64,000 nt of DNA from Polaribacter haliotis. Its GTDB lineage: Bacteria; Bacteroidota; Bacteroidia; Flavobacteriales; Flavobacteriaceae. A model generated the notes under the pieces. The model had not been told where the DNA came from. It saw only the letters and a list, made by a program, of their open reading frames with translations, and searched no databases. The translations under genes and the position numbers were made by a program. How positions within the stretch are numbered: position 1 is the first letter of the stretch; each line of letters begins with the position of its first letter. This document shows positions 1 through 8,823 of this stretch, piece by piece. Where the stretch lies: contig NZ_CP061813.1 of assembly GCF_014784055.1 (NCBI RefSeq), positions 397,501 through 461,500 of the forward strand, written 5' to 3'.

Positions 1-2
1 TA

Positions 3-1994
3 GTAGATGCAACTTCTTTTTTTATGAGAGATGCTCATGGTGTTTCTAGAACTTTGGCAAGAAATAACCAAGGAAATTATAGTTTAGATAAAAGCAAATC
101 TGCTTTTAATATGGCAAGAACAAAAGCATTTCCTAAAAATGTAGAATTTGATATAATGTTAACTTTTAAAGGTTCTCCTAAAGGATATAATATTAGAAGT
201 GTAACTCCAGATGCCAGTTTAGTTACTGTTCATCAGCATCATTCTTTTGTAGAGTTACCAGATAATAATTACAAACCAAGAAAATTCGACGCGCGCTCAG
301 GAGGTTACCCAATGTCTTATTTAGATTATGCAACCCCAGTAAATGAATCAATTACAAAACGTTTTATTTACAGACACAGATTAGAAAAAAAAGACCCAAA
401 TGCTACAATTTCTGAAGCCAAAAAACCAATTATTTATTATTTAGACAGAGGAACTCCAGAACCAGTTCGTTCTGCATTATTAGATGGAGGTAATTGGTGG
501 AATCAGGCCTTTGATGCTGCAGGTTATAAAAATGCTTTTCAAATGAAAATGTTACCTGAAGGTGCAGATCCTTTAGATGTTCGTTACAATATGGTGCAAT
601 GGGTTCATAGATCAACTAGAGGCTGGAGTTATGGCGCAAGCATATCTGACCCAAGAACTGGAGAAATAATTAAAGGTCATGTAAGTTTAGGTAGTTTACG
701 AATTCGTCAAGATTTCTTAATTGCACAAGCGTTGCAAGCTCCTTACAAAAATAATATAGTGCAAGATGATTTTGCGCTACAAATGGCAATTGCTAGAATT
801 AGACAATTATCTGCACACGAAATAGGGCATACTTTAGGTTTTGCGCACAATTTTTCTGCAAGTACAAATGGTAGAGCTTCAGTAATGGATTATCCACATC
901 CAAAATTTAGTTTGAAGGGAGATGGAAGTATCGATTTTTCTGATGCTTATGATACAAAAATTGGAGATTGGGATAAAGTAACAGTTGCCTATTTTTATCA
1001 AGATTTTCCTTCGGATAAAAATGAAGAAGTTGAGTTAAATAAAATTTTAGAAAAAGCCACAGAAAATGGATTAAAATATTTGTCAGACCAAGATGCAAGA
1101 AGCCAAGGAAGTGCAAGTGCATCTGCACATTTGTGGGATAATGGAGGTAATATTCATGATGAATTATATAATATTTTAAAGATAAGAAAAACAGCCATTG
1201 AAAAATTTTCTACTGATAATATAAAAACAAATGAACCATATTCTGTGCTGGAAGATGTTTTTGTACCATTATATTTCTTTCATAGATTTCAAACAGAAGC
1301 AACTGTAAAACTTATTGGAGGTTTAGATTATTCTTACGCTGTAAAAGGCGATAACCAAACAATTGTAAAAAGAGTTTCTGGAACTACAGAAAGAATCGCT
1401 TTACAAGCAATATTACAGACTATTAATATTGATGAAATTGCAATTCCGAAAGAAAAATTAGCATTATTTCCACCAAGAGCAATGGGTTATGGTAGAAGTA
1501 GAGAATCTTTTAATAGTAAGTTAGGTGTTGCTTTTGATGCTTTTTCTGCAGTAGAAACCGCATCTGAAATGACATTGAATTTATTACTAAATCCACAAAG
1601 AGCATCAAGATTAATTGCACATAAAAGTCTACAAAAAAACCAGCTTGGTTTAGATGAATTGATTGATGAATTGGTGAATAAAACCATTAAAAAAACACAT
1701 AAAGATACTTACTACCAAGAATTGCAAAATGTTGTAAATATTAAAGTTTTAGAGCAACTTTTTGCTTTGGGTGCAAATAAAAATCAATATGCTCAAGTAA
1801 ATGCAATTGTAAATTTTAAGATCGATGAAATTAAATCAATTTTAAATAGTAGTAATTCTCCAGGAATCCAAAATATGTACAACAAAGCCATGATTAAAAT
1901 GATTGAAGATTTTAAGAAAAATCCAAATTCATTCAAGAAAAATAAAGCGCCTAAAATTCCAGATGGTTCTCCAATTGGGAGTGATAAATATTAA
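3..1994 (+). CDS. Zinc-dependent metalloprotease (DUF5117/DUF4953 type), 5'-truncated by window edge
   Basis: The reading frame is open back to the left edge (before the ATG at 24 it reads VDATSFF), so the true start and signal peptide lie outside the window. About 660 residues are visible. The zinc site HEIGHTLGFAH (HExxHxxGxxH, metzincin-like) lies about 265 residues after the ATG at 24. The N-terminal part matches the domain that precedes the protease domain in large Bacteroidota metalloproteases, which are usually about 800 residues, so roughly the first fifth is missing. It is probably a secreted or periplasmic endopeptidase; the substrate is unknown. Its TAA overlaps the ATG of the next gene (TAATG), suggesting translational coupling. 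Confidence 0.88.
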   Translation, partial: VDATSFFMRDAHGVSRTLARNNQGNYSLDKSKSAFNMARTKAFPKNVEFDIMLTFKGSPKGYNIRSVTPDASLVTVHQHHSFVELPDNNYKPRKFDARSGGYPMSYLDYATPVNESITKRFIYRHRLEKKDPNATISEAKKPIIYYLDRGTPEPVRSALLDGGNWWNQAFDAAGYKNAFQMKMLPEGADPLDVRYNMVQWVHRSTRGWSYGASISDPRTGEIIKGHVSLGSLRIRQDFLIAQALQAPYKNNIVQDDFALQMAIARIRQLSAHEIGHTLGFAHNFSASTNGRASVMDYPHPKFSLKGDGSIDFSDAYDTKIGDWDKVTVAYFYQDFPSDKNEEVELNKILEKATENGLKYLSDQDARSQGSASASAHLWDNGGNIHDELYNILKIRKTAIEKFSTDNIKTNEPYSVLEDVFVPLYFFHRFQTEATVKLIGGLDYSYAVKGDNQTIVKRVSGTTERIALQAILQTINIDEIAIPKEKLALFPPRAMGYGRSRESFNSKLGVAFDAFSAVETASEMTLNLLLNPQRASRLIAHKSLQKNQLGLDELIDELVNKTIKKTHKDTYYQELQNVVNIKVLEQLFALGANKNQYAQVNAIVNFKIDEIKSILNSSNSPGIQNMYNKAMIKMIEDFKKNPNSFKKNKAPKIPDGSPIGSDKY

Positions 1995-2518
1995 TGAAAA
2001 GAAAAATAATAATCACAGGAACAACTTGTACTGGAAAAACAACTTTAGGTAGAAAATTAGCAAAAGAATTATCTATTATACAAATAGATTTAGACGATTT
2101 ACACTTTCTGCCAAACTGGGTAGAAAAAGAGAAAGAGATTTTTGTAAAAGATGTAAATAAGGAAATACAAAAATATGATGAATGGATTGTTTCAGGAAGT
2201 TATCAATCACTTTTAAAAGATACAGTTTGGCAAGAAGCAAACACAATTATTTGGTTAGATTATCCTTTAAATCTAATTATTAGAAGATATTTTATAAGAA
2301 CTTATAGAAGAGTATTTCTAAAAGAAAAATGTTGTGGTGAAAATTATGAAACTTTAGCTAAAACCTTCTCTAAAGAAAGTTTATTTCTATGGATTTTTAA
2401 AACCTATTGGCACAGAAAAAGAAGAATGAAAGATTGGAAATCTACATTATTTTCTCATAAAAAATGGATTGTTTTAGAATCTCCCAAAGAAGAAAAAACA
2501 CTTAAAAATATTTTATAA
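1994..2518 (+). CDS. FlaR/adenylate-kinase-like P-loop NTPase (topology-modulation family)
   Basis: A 174-residue protein with an N-terminal Walker A motif, GTTCTGKTT (about residues 8-16), followed by DLDDLHF and a WIVSGSY segment, as in small nucleotide kinase-like proteins often named DNA topology modulation protein FlaR. Such proteins bind ATP and probably phosphorylate a small molecule; the FlaR name is historical and says little about function here. The basic C-terminal half (RRYFIRTYRR, KRRMKDW) fits a nucleotide-kinase lid. The start overlaps the stop of the metalloprotease gene, so the two are co-transcribed. The gene ends 4 bp before the convergent gene at 2523. Confidence 0.75.
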   Translation: MKRKIIITGTTCTGKTTLGRKLAKELSIIQIDLDDLHFLPNWVEKEKEIFVKDVNKEIQKYDEWIVSGSYQSLLKDTVWQEANTIIWLDYPLNLIIRRYFIRTYRRVFLKEKCCGENYETLAKTFSKESLFLWIFKTYWHRKRRMKDWKSTLFSHKKWIVLESPKEEKTLKNIL

Positions 2519-2522
2519 ATAT

Positions 2523-4984
2523 TTAGTCTACAGTAATTTCTGTGGTTTGGTAAAGTGGAATTCCAGAAGTTGTAATTCCTTGGACTTCTATAACGTATTT
2601 ACTGTCTGCATCCGACGTGAAAAACGATATTTCTACAGCTTTTTTTCCATCTATAACAATATTTGGTGCCCAATGTAAAGTTGTTCTAATATCTGCTTTA
2701 GTTTGTTCTTCAAAACCATTTATATGATCTGGAGCATAAAATTCTTTTGCAGTATAAAAGCCTGATGCAATATAATCTATAATGCCTGGCTTTCTTTTTA
2801 CTTTTCTTTTCGAGTTAAACCCACCACCTTGTTTGGAGTACATAGAAATTACTGCACCATTACTACTAAGCATTAAAGCATCTCCACCTGTTAAAACGTC
2901 GATAAATGAAATTTCTGAAGCAGAAATTAAAGATAAATCTGAAACATCGATTGGATTTTCATCTAACATTAAAAGCGGTCTTTCATTTGGTTGTCTTGTT
3001 ATTATAAGTGAATCATTAATTACTCTTACTCCTAAAATACTATTAAATAATTGTAAAGCAGAGTTGCTACCATAATTATGTTTTGTAACATCAAACCTGT
3101 TTGTAGCAAATCCATACGAAGCTCTTGCATTCATGTTTTCTTCTCTTATATCTTCTAAATTTTTCAATTTAGAATTTACAACAACTTCATCTAAAATATA
3201 GTCAGATTGTTTAAATTGATTTTTAATATCTTCTAAATATTTCTGAAATTTTAAATAGGAATCAACATCATTTTTAGGTCTTTTTTCGCCTTCGTTATTC
3301 GATTTTAATGGCAATTTTGCTACTTCTTCAAAGGTATTTGGGATTATTAATATTTTTCTGTCTTTAATTTCATTAGATTGAAAATTATTAATTCTGGCTT
3401 CTACAAGTACAGGAATGCTATCAAAAAATAAAAAAGGACCATAAGAATATTCTCCATTATTATTAGATTTTTGAATAGGTTCTTGTTCATAAACCTTTCC
3501 AATAAATGTTAATCTTGTTGGCACAGATTTAATTCCATAAGGAGCTTCCATATTTAAAGTTTTACCAGAAATAATAATTCCTTTTTCAGCTTCAAATTTT
3601 TGCTTATTTTGTTGATTTGTGTTTATTTCTTGCCAAGTAAATCTCCTCCAACCATGTGTTAACATAACTAAATCTAACAAATATCTACGTTTTCTAATGT
3701 TTTCGTTTTCAAAAAAATAATTAGGGTTTTTAATCTTTCCTCTTAAATCGGAATTTAATAATAACCAAGTTTTTATGTTTTCTTCTTTGGTATTTTCTGG
3801 GGAAATATTCAAATCTTTTACAGTCATAGAAAGTTTACTAGGAATGTTGTTTTTTAGTGCATCTTCCACATTTATTTTTAGAGTAATTTTTTTTCTATTT
3901 CCAAAATATTCTTTTGGTTTTTCTATTGAAATGGCTGTTTTTTTATTGTCGTTTTCAATAAAAATAAGACGCTCACAAACAGGTTGGGTATTCGAATTGA
4001 AAAGTGTTATATGTAAAACACCACTATTTAGCATTTTTATTGGAATCTTTAGAGTTTTAGAATTTACAACATTGCTAAAAGAGTTGTTATATATTAATTT
4101 TCCTCGTTGATGAATAACTAAAGAAGTACCTAGCAAACCATTAATAGTTGTCGACTTTAAGTCAATAAATAATTCTTTTTGATTATTTGTGGCATTAACA
4201 ACAAATCCTTTTTCTAATGAAATGGGTAGTTTGTAAGTATATGTTTTCTCGTTTTTTTTATAACTGCGAAATATGTTTTACCTTTTTCTGGAGTAATAAA
4301 AAATTCTCCTAAACCAAATTCTACAGATTTAAAACTGGTAATTTCATTATTATTTTCATCCCTAATTATTCCATTAATTTTAACTTCATTAAAAATAGCA
4401 TCTTTTAATTTTATAGCTACTTTATTTAAAAGTCCATCTACTAAATAGCCTCCTTGAGGGTAAAAACTTATGTCTGGTTTAATCTCAATATTATTATAAG
4501 TATTATTTTTTTGAGTGCTTTCTTTATTATTTTCTAATTTATTAGAAGACCAAATTTTTATTTCCTTTTGGAAAAAAAAATCAGGATCCTTATTTCTCAT
4601 ATAATTTGTGTAGGCTCTTATTTTATAGTTTCCAGATTTTATATTCTTAGATAATTTAAAATCTCCAGCAGTATTTAAATTGTTTATAAAAAGTTTTTTA
4701 CGATCAATAACGCTATCTTTTTCGTTAATTAACTCAGCATAGATTAAAGCACTTTTTTGTGATTTTTGATGTGTTACTCCATTCACTAAATACGCAGAAA
4801 ACCAAACAGTATCTTCATTAGAATAAAAGGTTTTATCTGAATGAATAAATATTTTTTCTGGATAATTTTTTAAATTATATGTAAGAAGATTCTCTGAAAT
4901 TGATTCTGTAAAATAATTTTGAGAATTTGTAGATATTGCAAGGAAAGAAAATGCAACCATCAAAAATAATTTAATATGTTTCAT
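2523..4984 (-). pseudogene. MG2-domain/TonB-plug surface protein, split by a frameshift in an A8 tract
   Basis: Two minus-strand frames make one protein of about 820 residues. The 5' part (4984 to about 4252) starts with signal peptide MKHIKLFLMVAFSFLAIS, then a macroglobulin-like segment (YPEKIFIHSDKTFYSNEDTVWF). It runs out of frame at a run of eight A on the coding strand (4252-4259) and stops near 4214. The other frame is open across this point, reads KKNEKTYTYKLPISLEKGF and continues to 2523. The C-terminal part has a TonB plug-like segment (LDENPIDVSDL, then SMYSKQGGGF) and a final Ig-like segment (WAPNIVIDG). A ninth A would restore one frame. The ORF can be opened at a TTG (4136), but that lies mid-domain and is not a credible start. 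The function is probably an outer-membrane or cell-surface protein; substrate unknown. Confidence 0.8.
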
Positions 4985-5119
4985 AAGAAAAAATAGAATA
5001 TTATTAATACCAAAAATACTATTAACAAAAAGATATTATAATTTTTAATTCTTAAAAATAACGTTATTTTGTTTGTGTTTTTTTTAAAATAGCATAATTT
5101 TAGCAGATATATAAGAAAT

Positions 5120-6145
5120 ATGATAATAGACTTAATTTCAGATACTGTAACTAGACCAACAAAAGAAATGTTGGAAGTAATGATTACTGCAAAAGTTGGT
5201 GATGATGTTTTTAAAATGGATCCAACAGTAAATGAGTTGCAAGAAAAAGTTGCCAAAATGTTTGGAATGGAAGATGCTTTATTTTTTCCCTCTGGAACAA
5301 TGGCGAATCAAGCAGCTATAAAATTACATACACAACCTGGAGATAAATTAATTTGCGATAAATACGCACATGTTTATAATTACGAAGGTGGAGGAGCAGC
5401 ATTTAATTCTGGAGTAACCTGTAAATTAATTGATGGAAACAGAGGAATGTTTACTGCTGCACAATTACAAGAAGCAGTTGCAGGAAGATCGGATATTCAT
5501 GTTCCGTTTTCGAGCTTAGTTTGTATCGAAAACACCACAAATAAAGGTGGTGGAGCTTGTTGGGATTTTTCTGAATTGGAAAAATTGCAGAAAATTTCCA
5601 AAGAAAATAACTTGGCTTTTCATTTAGATGGAGCACGTTTATTTAATGCTTTGGTTGCAAAAAATGAAACTCCAAAACAATATGGGGCAATATTCGATAC
5701 CATTTCTATTTGTTTATCTAAAGGTTTAGGAGCACCAATTGGTTCTATTTTAGTAGGAAGTAAAGAGCATATTGCTAAAGCACTAAGAATTCGGAAATTA
5801 TTTGGAGGAGCTATGAGGCAAGCTGGTTTTTTGGCAGCTGCAGCAATCTATGCATTAGACAATCATATAGAAAGATTGGCAGAAGATCATAAAAAAGCAC
5901 AAGAAATAGGAGTTGTTTTAAAGTCAGTTTCTTATGTTACAAAAGTGGAAACTATTGAAACAAATATTATAATATTTTATGTTGATGAAAAAATAGGAGC
6001 AGACAATTTTATCAATAGTATGAAAGGAAAAAATATTCTTTTAACGCCAATGGGAGAAGGAAGAATTAGAATTGTTACGCATTTAGATTATACAGAGGAA
6101 ATGCACAAAATTTTATTGAAAGAATTGATAAATTATCAGAAATAA
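5120..6145 (+). CDS. ltaE: Low-specificity L-threonine aldolase
   Basis: A 341-residue fold-type I PLP enzyme of the beta-eliminating lyase/GLY1 family that cleaves L-threonine or L-allo-threonine to glycine and acetaldehyde. Visible features: the N-terminus DLISDTVTRPTKEM, the segment FPSGTMANQAA, the LDGARLFNA segment that contacts PLP, and the Schiff-base lysine in SICLSKGLGAPIGS (about residue 205). Length is normal. It stands alone on the plus strand and overlaps the convergent barrel gene by 10 bp at its 3' end. It may interconvert threonine and glycine as a one-carbon source. Confidence 0.93.
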   Translation: MIIDLISDTVTRPTKEMLEVMITAKVGDDVFKMDPTVNELQEKVAKMFGMEDALFFPSGTMANQAAIKLHTQPGDKLICDKYAHVYNYEGGGAAFNSGVTCKLIDGNRGMFTAAQLQEAVAGRSDIHVPFSSLVCIENTTNKGGGACWDFSELEKLQKISKENNLAFHLDGARLFNALVAKNETPKQYGAIFDTISICLSKGLGAPIGSILVGSKEHIAKALRIRKLFGGAMRQAGFLAAAAIYALDNHIERLAEDHKKAQEIGVVLKSVSYVTKVETIETNIIIFYVDEKIGADNFINSMKGKNILLTPMGEGRIRIVTHLDYTEEMHKILLKELINYQK

Positions 6146-6624
6146 AAACGGACAACTGGTGAAATTGGCGAAGCAAATACGCTCTTATTCTCATCATATA
6201 AAACATCATATCTTATACCAACAGCAAATCTTCCTTGGTTATAAGCAACACCTAAATGTAGAGCTGGGAAATTTGTTTTTACAGAATTATTACTGCTAAA
6301 ATCGGTTTGTTTTGCAAAATAATAATCTAAATCTCCAGAAAATTGTATACCAAAATCTGTTTGATATAAAGAAATTATACTTGCACCATAAACATTTGTA
6401 GTAAAGTCGTTAATTCTAGAGTACAAATAATTTACACCAGTTCCTAAAGAAAAACCATTGTTAAAATTATAAATAGCACTTGGCGAAATACCTACTGTAG
6501 TTTGGTTGTTTCCAAAACCCAAGGTAAATCCACCTCCATATTGTACATTGTCCCAGAAATCTGCTTTTTGTGAAAAACAAGTTAATGATAAACAGATACA
6601 TAAAACAGATAAAAACTTTTTCAT
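6136..6624 (-). CDS. Small outer-membrane beta-barrel protein (uncharacterised flavobacterial family)
   Basis: A 162-residue protein with a clean signal peptide (MKKFLSVLCICLSLTCFS, cut before QKADFWDNV). The mature part alternates polar and aromatic residues in short strands (GGGFTLGFGNNQTTVGISP) and ends in an aromatic residue (VVRFYF), as expected for a barrel assembled in the outer membrane. Members have sometimes been labelled alpha-ketoglutarate decarboxylase; nothing here supports that. It lies 10 bp downstream of the 4-TM gene at 6635 on the same strand and may be the last gene of the sigma-factor operon. Confidence 0.7.
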   Translation of the reverse strand: MKKFLSVLCICLSLTCFSQKADFWDNVQYGGGFTLGFGNNQTTVGISPSAIYNFNNGFSLGTGVNYLYSRINDFTTNVYGASIISLYQTDFGIQFSGDLDYYFAKQTDFSSNNSVKTNFPALHLGVAYNQGRFAVGIRYDVLYDENKSVFASPISPVVRFYF

Positions 6625-6634
6625 AACAACTCTT

Positions 6635-7249
6635 TTAGTTTGCGCTGTCTAATTTAGCCAATTCCTTGTAATTTCTTTTCAATTTTTTTAATAAAATTCC
6701 ATAAAGTAGTCTGTAAAATAAATACAAGACTGCTAACATTACTGTTGTTAATAAAAGAGTTAATAAGCAAAACAATATAATTTGTTTTGCATTAAAGTCT
6801 TGAAAATTTAAATTTATTTCAGCAACCATTACAATAACTGAGATTAAAGCAATATAAATTAAGTTGAAAATCACATAATTTCGAACAGTTTTTCTAGTTT
6901 TTAGAATTTTTTTCATTAAAACTCTAGTAGAATCTGAAGTAGAAATTTTTCGATAATTCAAATAAAACTTCATCAAAAAATAGAAGATTATTATATAAAA
7001 TACTATCTGTGAGAAATATATAAAATTTTCTAATCCTATTTTTTTATACTCTGCGTAAGCATCATCCATATCAACAAAAAAGTACAGTGAGTTTAAAAAT
7101 ATAAACTCTAAAATACCAATAATAAAAATCCATTTTACAATAGATGATGATTTTGAGTGCGCTAACTTGTAAATTTCAATAGCAGAAAATTTACTAATTT
7201 CTTCTGGCTGGTTTACCCAAGCCTTTTTATAATTTTCTAATAAATCCAT
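6635..7249 (-). CDS. 4-TM membrane protein encoded with an ECF sigma factor (possible anti-sigma partner)
   Basis: A 204-residue integral membrane protein with four hydrophobic stretches (about residues 38-58, 78-98, 120-140 and 157-185). The N-terminal cytoplasmic segment (ENYKKAWVNQPEEISKFSA) is short. It starts 2 bp after the sigma-factor stop codon. Position and topology suggest it restrains or senses for the sigma factor, but no zinc anti-sigma (ZAS) or FecR domain is visible, so that role is inferred from context only. Similar flavobacterial proteins carry the name beta-carotene 15,15'-monooxygenase; no catalytic motif supports it, although carotenoid genes lie close by. Confidence 0.62.
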   Translation of the reverse strand: MDLLENYKKAWVNQPEEISKFSAIEIYKLAHSKSSSIVKWIFIIGILEFIFLNSLYFFVDMDDAYAEYKKIGLENFIYFSQIVFYIIIFYFLMKFYLNYRKISTSDSTRVLMKKILKTRKTVRNYVIFNLIYIALISVIVMVAEINLNFQDFNAKQIILFCLLTLLLTTVMLAVLYLFYRLLYGILLKKLKRNYKELAKLDSAN

Positions 7250-7251
7250 AA

Positions 7252-7746
7252 TTATGGGTTTAATATGTTTTTTAATTTTTCCTTTGCTCTGTTCATTTTT
7301 ACTCTTGCATTTACACTAGAAATACCTAATGTTTCCGAAATTTCCTTGTAAGGTTTATCCTCTAAGTATAAAAAAATAAGTGCCTTATCAATATCATTTA
7401 ATTGATGAACTGCTTTGTAAAGAGCCTTTAATTGTACTTCTTCAGTATCATCGTAATCTGTTGCTTTTACTTTAAAAGCAACATCACTAAAATCTTGTGT
7501 TTTCACTTTTCGAGTAGATTTTCTATATAACGAAATCGCTGTATTTAATGCTACTCTATACATCCATGTACTAAATTTAGAATCTCCCCGAAATTTTGGG
7601 TAGTTTTTCCAAACCTGTATGGTTATTTCTTGAAATAAATCGTTGTGAGCACTTTGGTTTGTAGTATAAAGTCTACAAATTTTATGCGCAATATTCTGAT
7701 TTTTTTCAAAGTCCGCTAAAAAATTCTTCTCTAAATCTTTATGCAC
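7252..7746 (-). CDS. RNA polymerase sigma-70 factor, ECF subfamily
   Basis: 164 residues with sigma region 2 (about 20-90: HNDLFQEITIQVWKNYPKF, then FSTWMYRVALNTAI) and region 4 (about 105-160: IFLYLEDKPYKEISETLGIS, then ARVKMNRAKEKL, a helix-turn-helix). No sigma region 3 linker is present, as expected for ECF factors. The start is a GTG (7744-7746) giving MHKDLEKNF; no ATG is available upstream in frame. The 4-TM gene follows after 2 bp. A TACTTTTG box on the minus strand at 7782-7789 would give a leader of about 30 nt. It is divergent from the MerR regulator, so the two promoters share about 50 bp. Confidence 0.92.
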   Translation of the reverse strand: MHKDLEKNFLADFEKNQNIAHKICRLYTTNQSAHNDLFQEITIQVWKNYPKFRGDSKFSTWMYRVALNTAISLYRKSTRKVKTQDFSDVAFKVKATDYDDTEEVQLKALYKAVHQLNDIDKALIFLYLEDKPYKEISETLGISSVNARVKMNRAKEKLKNILNP

Positions 7747-7781
7747 TTGCTTTGTTGGTTGATTGTTATTTATAAGTAGCT

Positions 7782-7789
7782 CAAAAGTA
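7782..7789 (-). promoter_or_regulatory. Candidate -7 box of the ECF sigma operon
   Basis: The minus strand reads TACTTTTG, an exact match to the Bacteroidota consensus TAnnTTTG, 36 bp upstream of the GTG start. No TTTG lies at the expected -33 distance, so the promoter would be weak or need an activator. Confidence 0.4.
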
Positions 7790-7838
7790 TAAAATGTTAC
7801 AATTCTTTAAAAAAATATTTTTTTGATGTAAATTTTTT

Positions 7839-7846
7839 TACATTTG
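7839..7846 (+). promoter_or_regulatory. -7 box of the MerR/CarH-like gene
   Basis: TACATTTG matches TAnnTTTG exactly. A transcript from here would begin near 7851-7853, so a TTG inside the box (7844) cannot be the start codon; the TTG at 7868 is the next candidate. The box overlaps the left half of a perfect 7-bp dyad. Confidence 0.6.
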
Positions 7847-7874
7847 TTCAAACATAATTTAATTATATTGAACA
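7845..7874. promoter_or_regulatory. Candidate operator dyad TGTTCAA-N16-TTGAACA at merR start
   Basis: A perfect inverted repeat: TGTTCAA at 7845-7851 and TTGAACA at 7868-7874, 16 bp apart. It overlaps the -7 box, the presumed transcription start and the TTG start codon. A dyad with the same spacing (GTTTAA-N16-TTAAAC) lies over the crtI promoter at 8786-8813, which suggests that one regulator binds both. Confidence 0.5.
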
Positions 7875-8761
7875 ATATTAAGCAAGATTTTACGATTAAA
7901 GACCTTGAAAATATTTCAGGAATTAAGGCTCATACTATACGTATATGGGAAAAACGATATAATTTATTAGAGCCAAAAAGAACAGATACAAACATTCGTT
8001 ATTACTCTCATAGCAATTTACAAAAACTTTTAAATGTTGTTTTATTAAACAAAAACAACTACAAAGTTTCTAAAATTGCCAAAATGAATGACGAGGAAAT
8101 AAAACTCCAAGCAAGAGAATTGGCATTTTCTTTAGCAATAGAAGACGAAGCTATTAATTCTTTAAAATTATCGATGTTACAATTCGATAAAGCGTTGTTT
8201 AATAATACTTATGACCAGTTATTGCATAAAAAAACATTCAGAGAAATTTTTAAAGATGTTTTTATGCCTTTTTTAAATCATATTGGTTTATTGTGGCAAA
8301 CAGATACAGTTTTACCTGCCCACGAACATTTTATATCTAATTTAATTGCTCAAAAAATACATACGAATACAGAGAAATTACAATATAGTATCCCAAAATC
8401 GAAAAATACATATGTTTTGTTTTTACCAGAAAACGAAATTCACGAACTAGGTTTATTATATTTAAATTATGAGTTGGTTCTAAGAGGAAATCATACAATA
8501 TATTTAGGGCAAAGTTTGCCTTTAGATAATTTGCATCATTTTTTCGATAATGATAGAGAAATCTGTTTTATTACTTCGTTAACAGTGCAACCTTATGATG
8601 ATAAATTGAATGCTTATTTTATTGAAATTGAAAAGGCTTTAAAAGATAAAAATCATCAATTTATTGCAATTGGTCATAAAACTACTTTACTCAAAAAAAG
8701 TGATTATAATTTTAACTTGTCACTTTATAATTCTGTAAAAGAAGTGTTAAAAGTCTTATAA
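7868..8761 (+). CDS. MerR-family regulator with cobalamin-binding domain (CarH/LitR-like photoreceptor candidate)
   Basis: About 297 residues from a TTG start at 7868 (MNNIKQDFTIKDLENISG), preferred because the TTG at 7844 lies in the -7 box. Domains: N-terminal MerR winged helix (SGIKAHTIRIWEKRYNLLEP, to about residue 70), a helical domain (about 95-180) and a Rossmann-like B12-binding domain (about 180-297). The Wx9EH motif is present (W143, E153, H154), as is ExHxxG with a potential lower axial histidine (EIHELG, H192). These are hallmarks of AdoCbl-dependent CarH/LitR light sensors. The residue after the Trp is Gln, whereas TtCarH, as I recall, has the light-state upper-axial His there. 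It lies directly upstream of crtIBZ, so repression of carotenoid genes in the dark is the obvious inference. Confidence 0.88.
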   Translation: MNNIKQDFTIKDLENISGIKAHTIRIWEKRYNLLEPKRTDTNIRYYSHSNLQKLLNVVLLNKNNYKVSKIAKMNDEEIKLQARELAFSLAIEDEAINSLKLSMLQFDKALFNNTYDQLLHKKTFREIFKDVFMPFLNHIGLLWQTDTVLPAHEHFISNLIAQKIHTNTEKLQYSIPKSKNTYVLFLPENEIHELGLLYLNYELVLRGNHTIYLGQSLPLDNLHHFFDNDREICFITSLTVQPYDDKLNAYFIEIEKALKDKNHQFIAIGHKTTLLKKSDYNFNLSLYNSVKEVLKVL

Positions 8762-8785
8762 ATTTCAGTTACTAAACTTAAAACT

Positions 8786-8813
8786 GTTTAATAAATTAAT
8801 ATATTTGTTAAAC
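8786..8813. promoter_or_regulatory. Candidate operator dyad GTTTAA-N16-TTAAAC over the crtI promoter
   Basis: Half-sites GTTTAA (8786-8791) and TTAAAC (8808-8813) are separated by 16 bp, matching the spacing and the GTTYAA pattern of the dyad at the merR start. The crtI -7 box (8800-8807) lies inside the spacer, so occupation would block RNA polymerase. Confidence 0.5.
8800..8807 (+). promoter_or_regulatory. -7 box of the crtIBZ operon
   Basis: TATATTTG matches TAnnTTTG, 16 bp before the crtI ATG at 8824, implying a leader of about 10 nt. No -33 TTTG is seen at the usual distance, which fits a regulated promoter. It is enclosed by the candidate operator dyad. Confidence 0.55.
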
Positions 8814-8823
8814 ATTATATTTT

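Noticed and set aside
4137..4250. Two separate genes at 2523-4136 (TTG start) and 4214-4984
   Set aside because: The 3' frame is open well past the TTG and continues the protein sequence of the 5' frame across an A8 tract; one frameshifted gene explains both.
4981..5256. Minus-strand reading frame opposite the ltaE start
   Set aside because: It overlaps the strong threonine aldolase frame, is low in complexity and has no recognisable domain.
6136..6624. Alpha-ketoglutarate decarboxylase
   Set aside because: The name circulates for this family, but the protein is a 162-residue signal-bearing barrel with no thiamine-diphosphate motif.
6635..7249. Beta-carotene 15,15'-monooxygenase
   Set aside because: No iron-binding histidine pattern of carotenoid oxygenases; four TM helices only. 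The nearby crt genes make the name tempting but do not support it.
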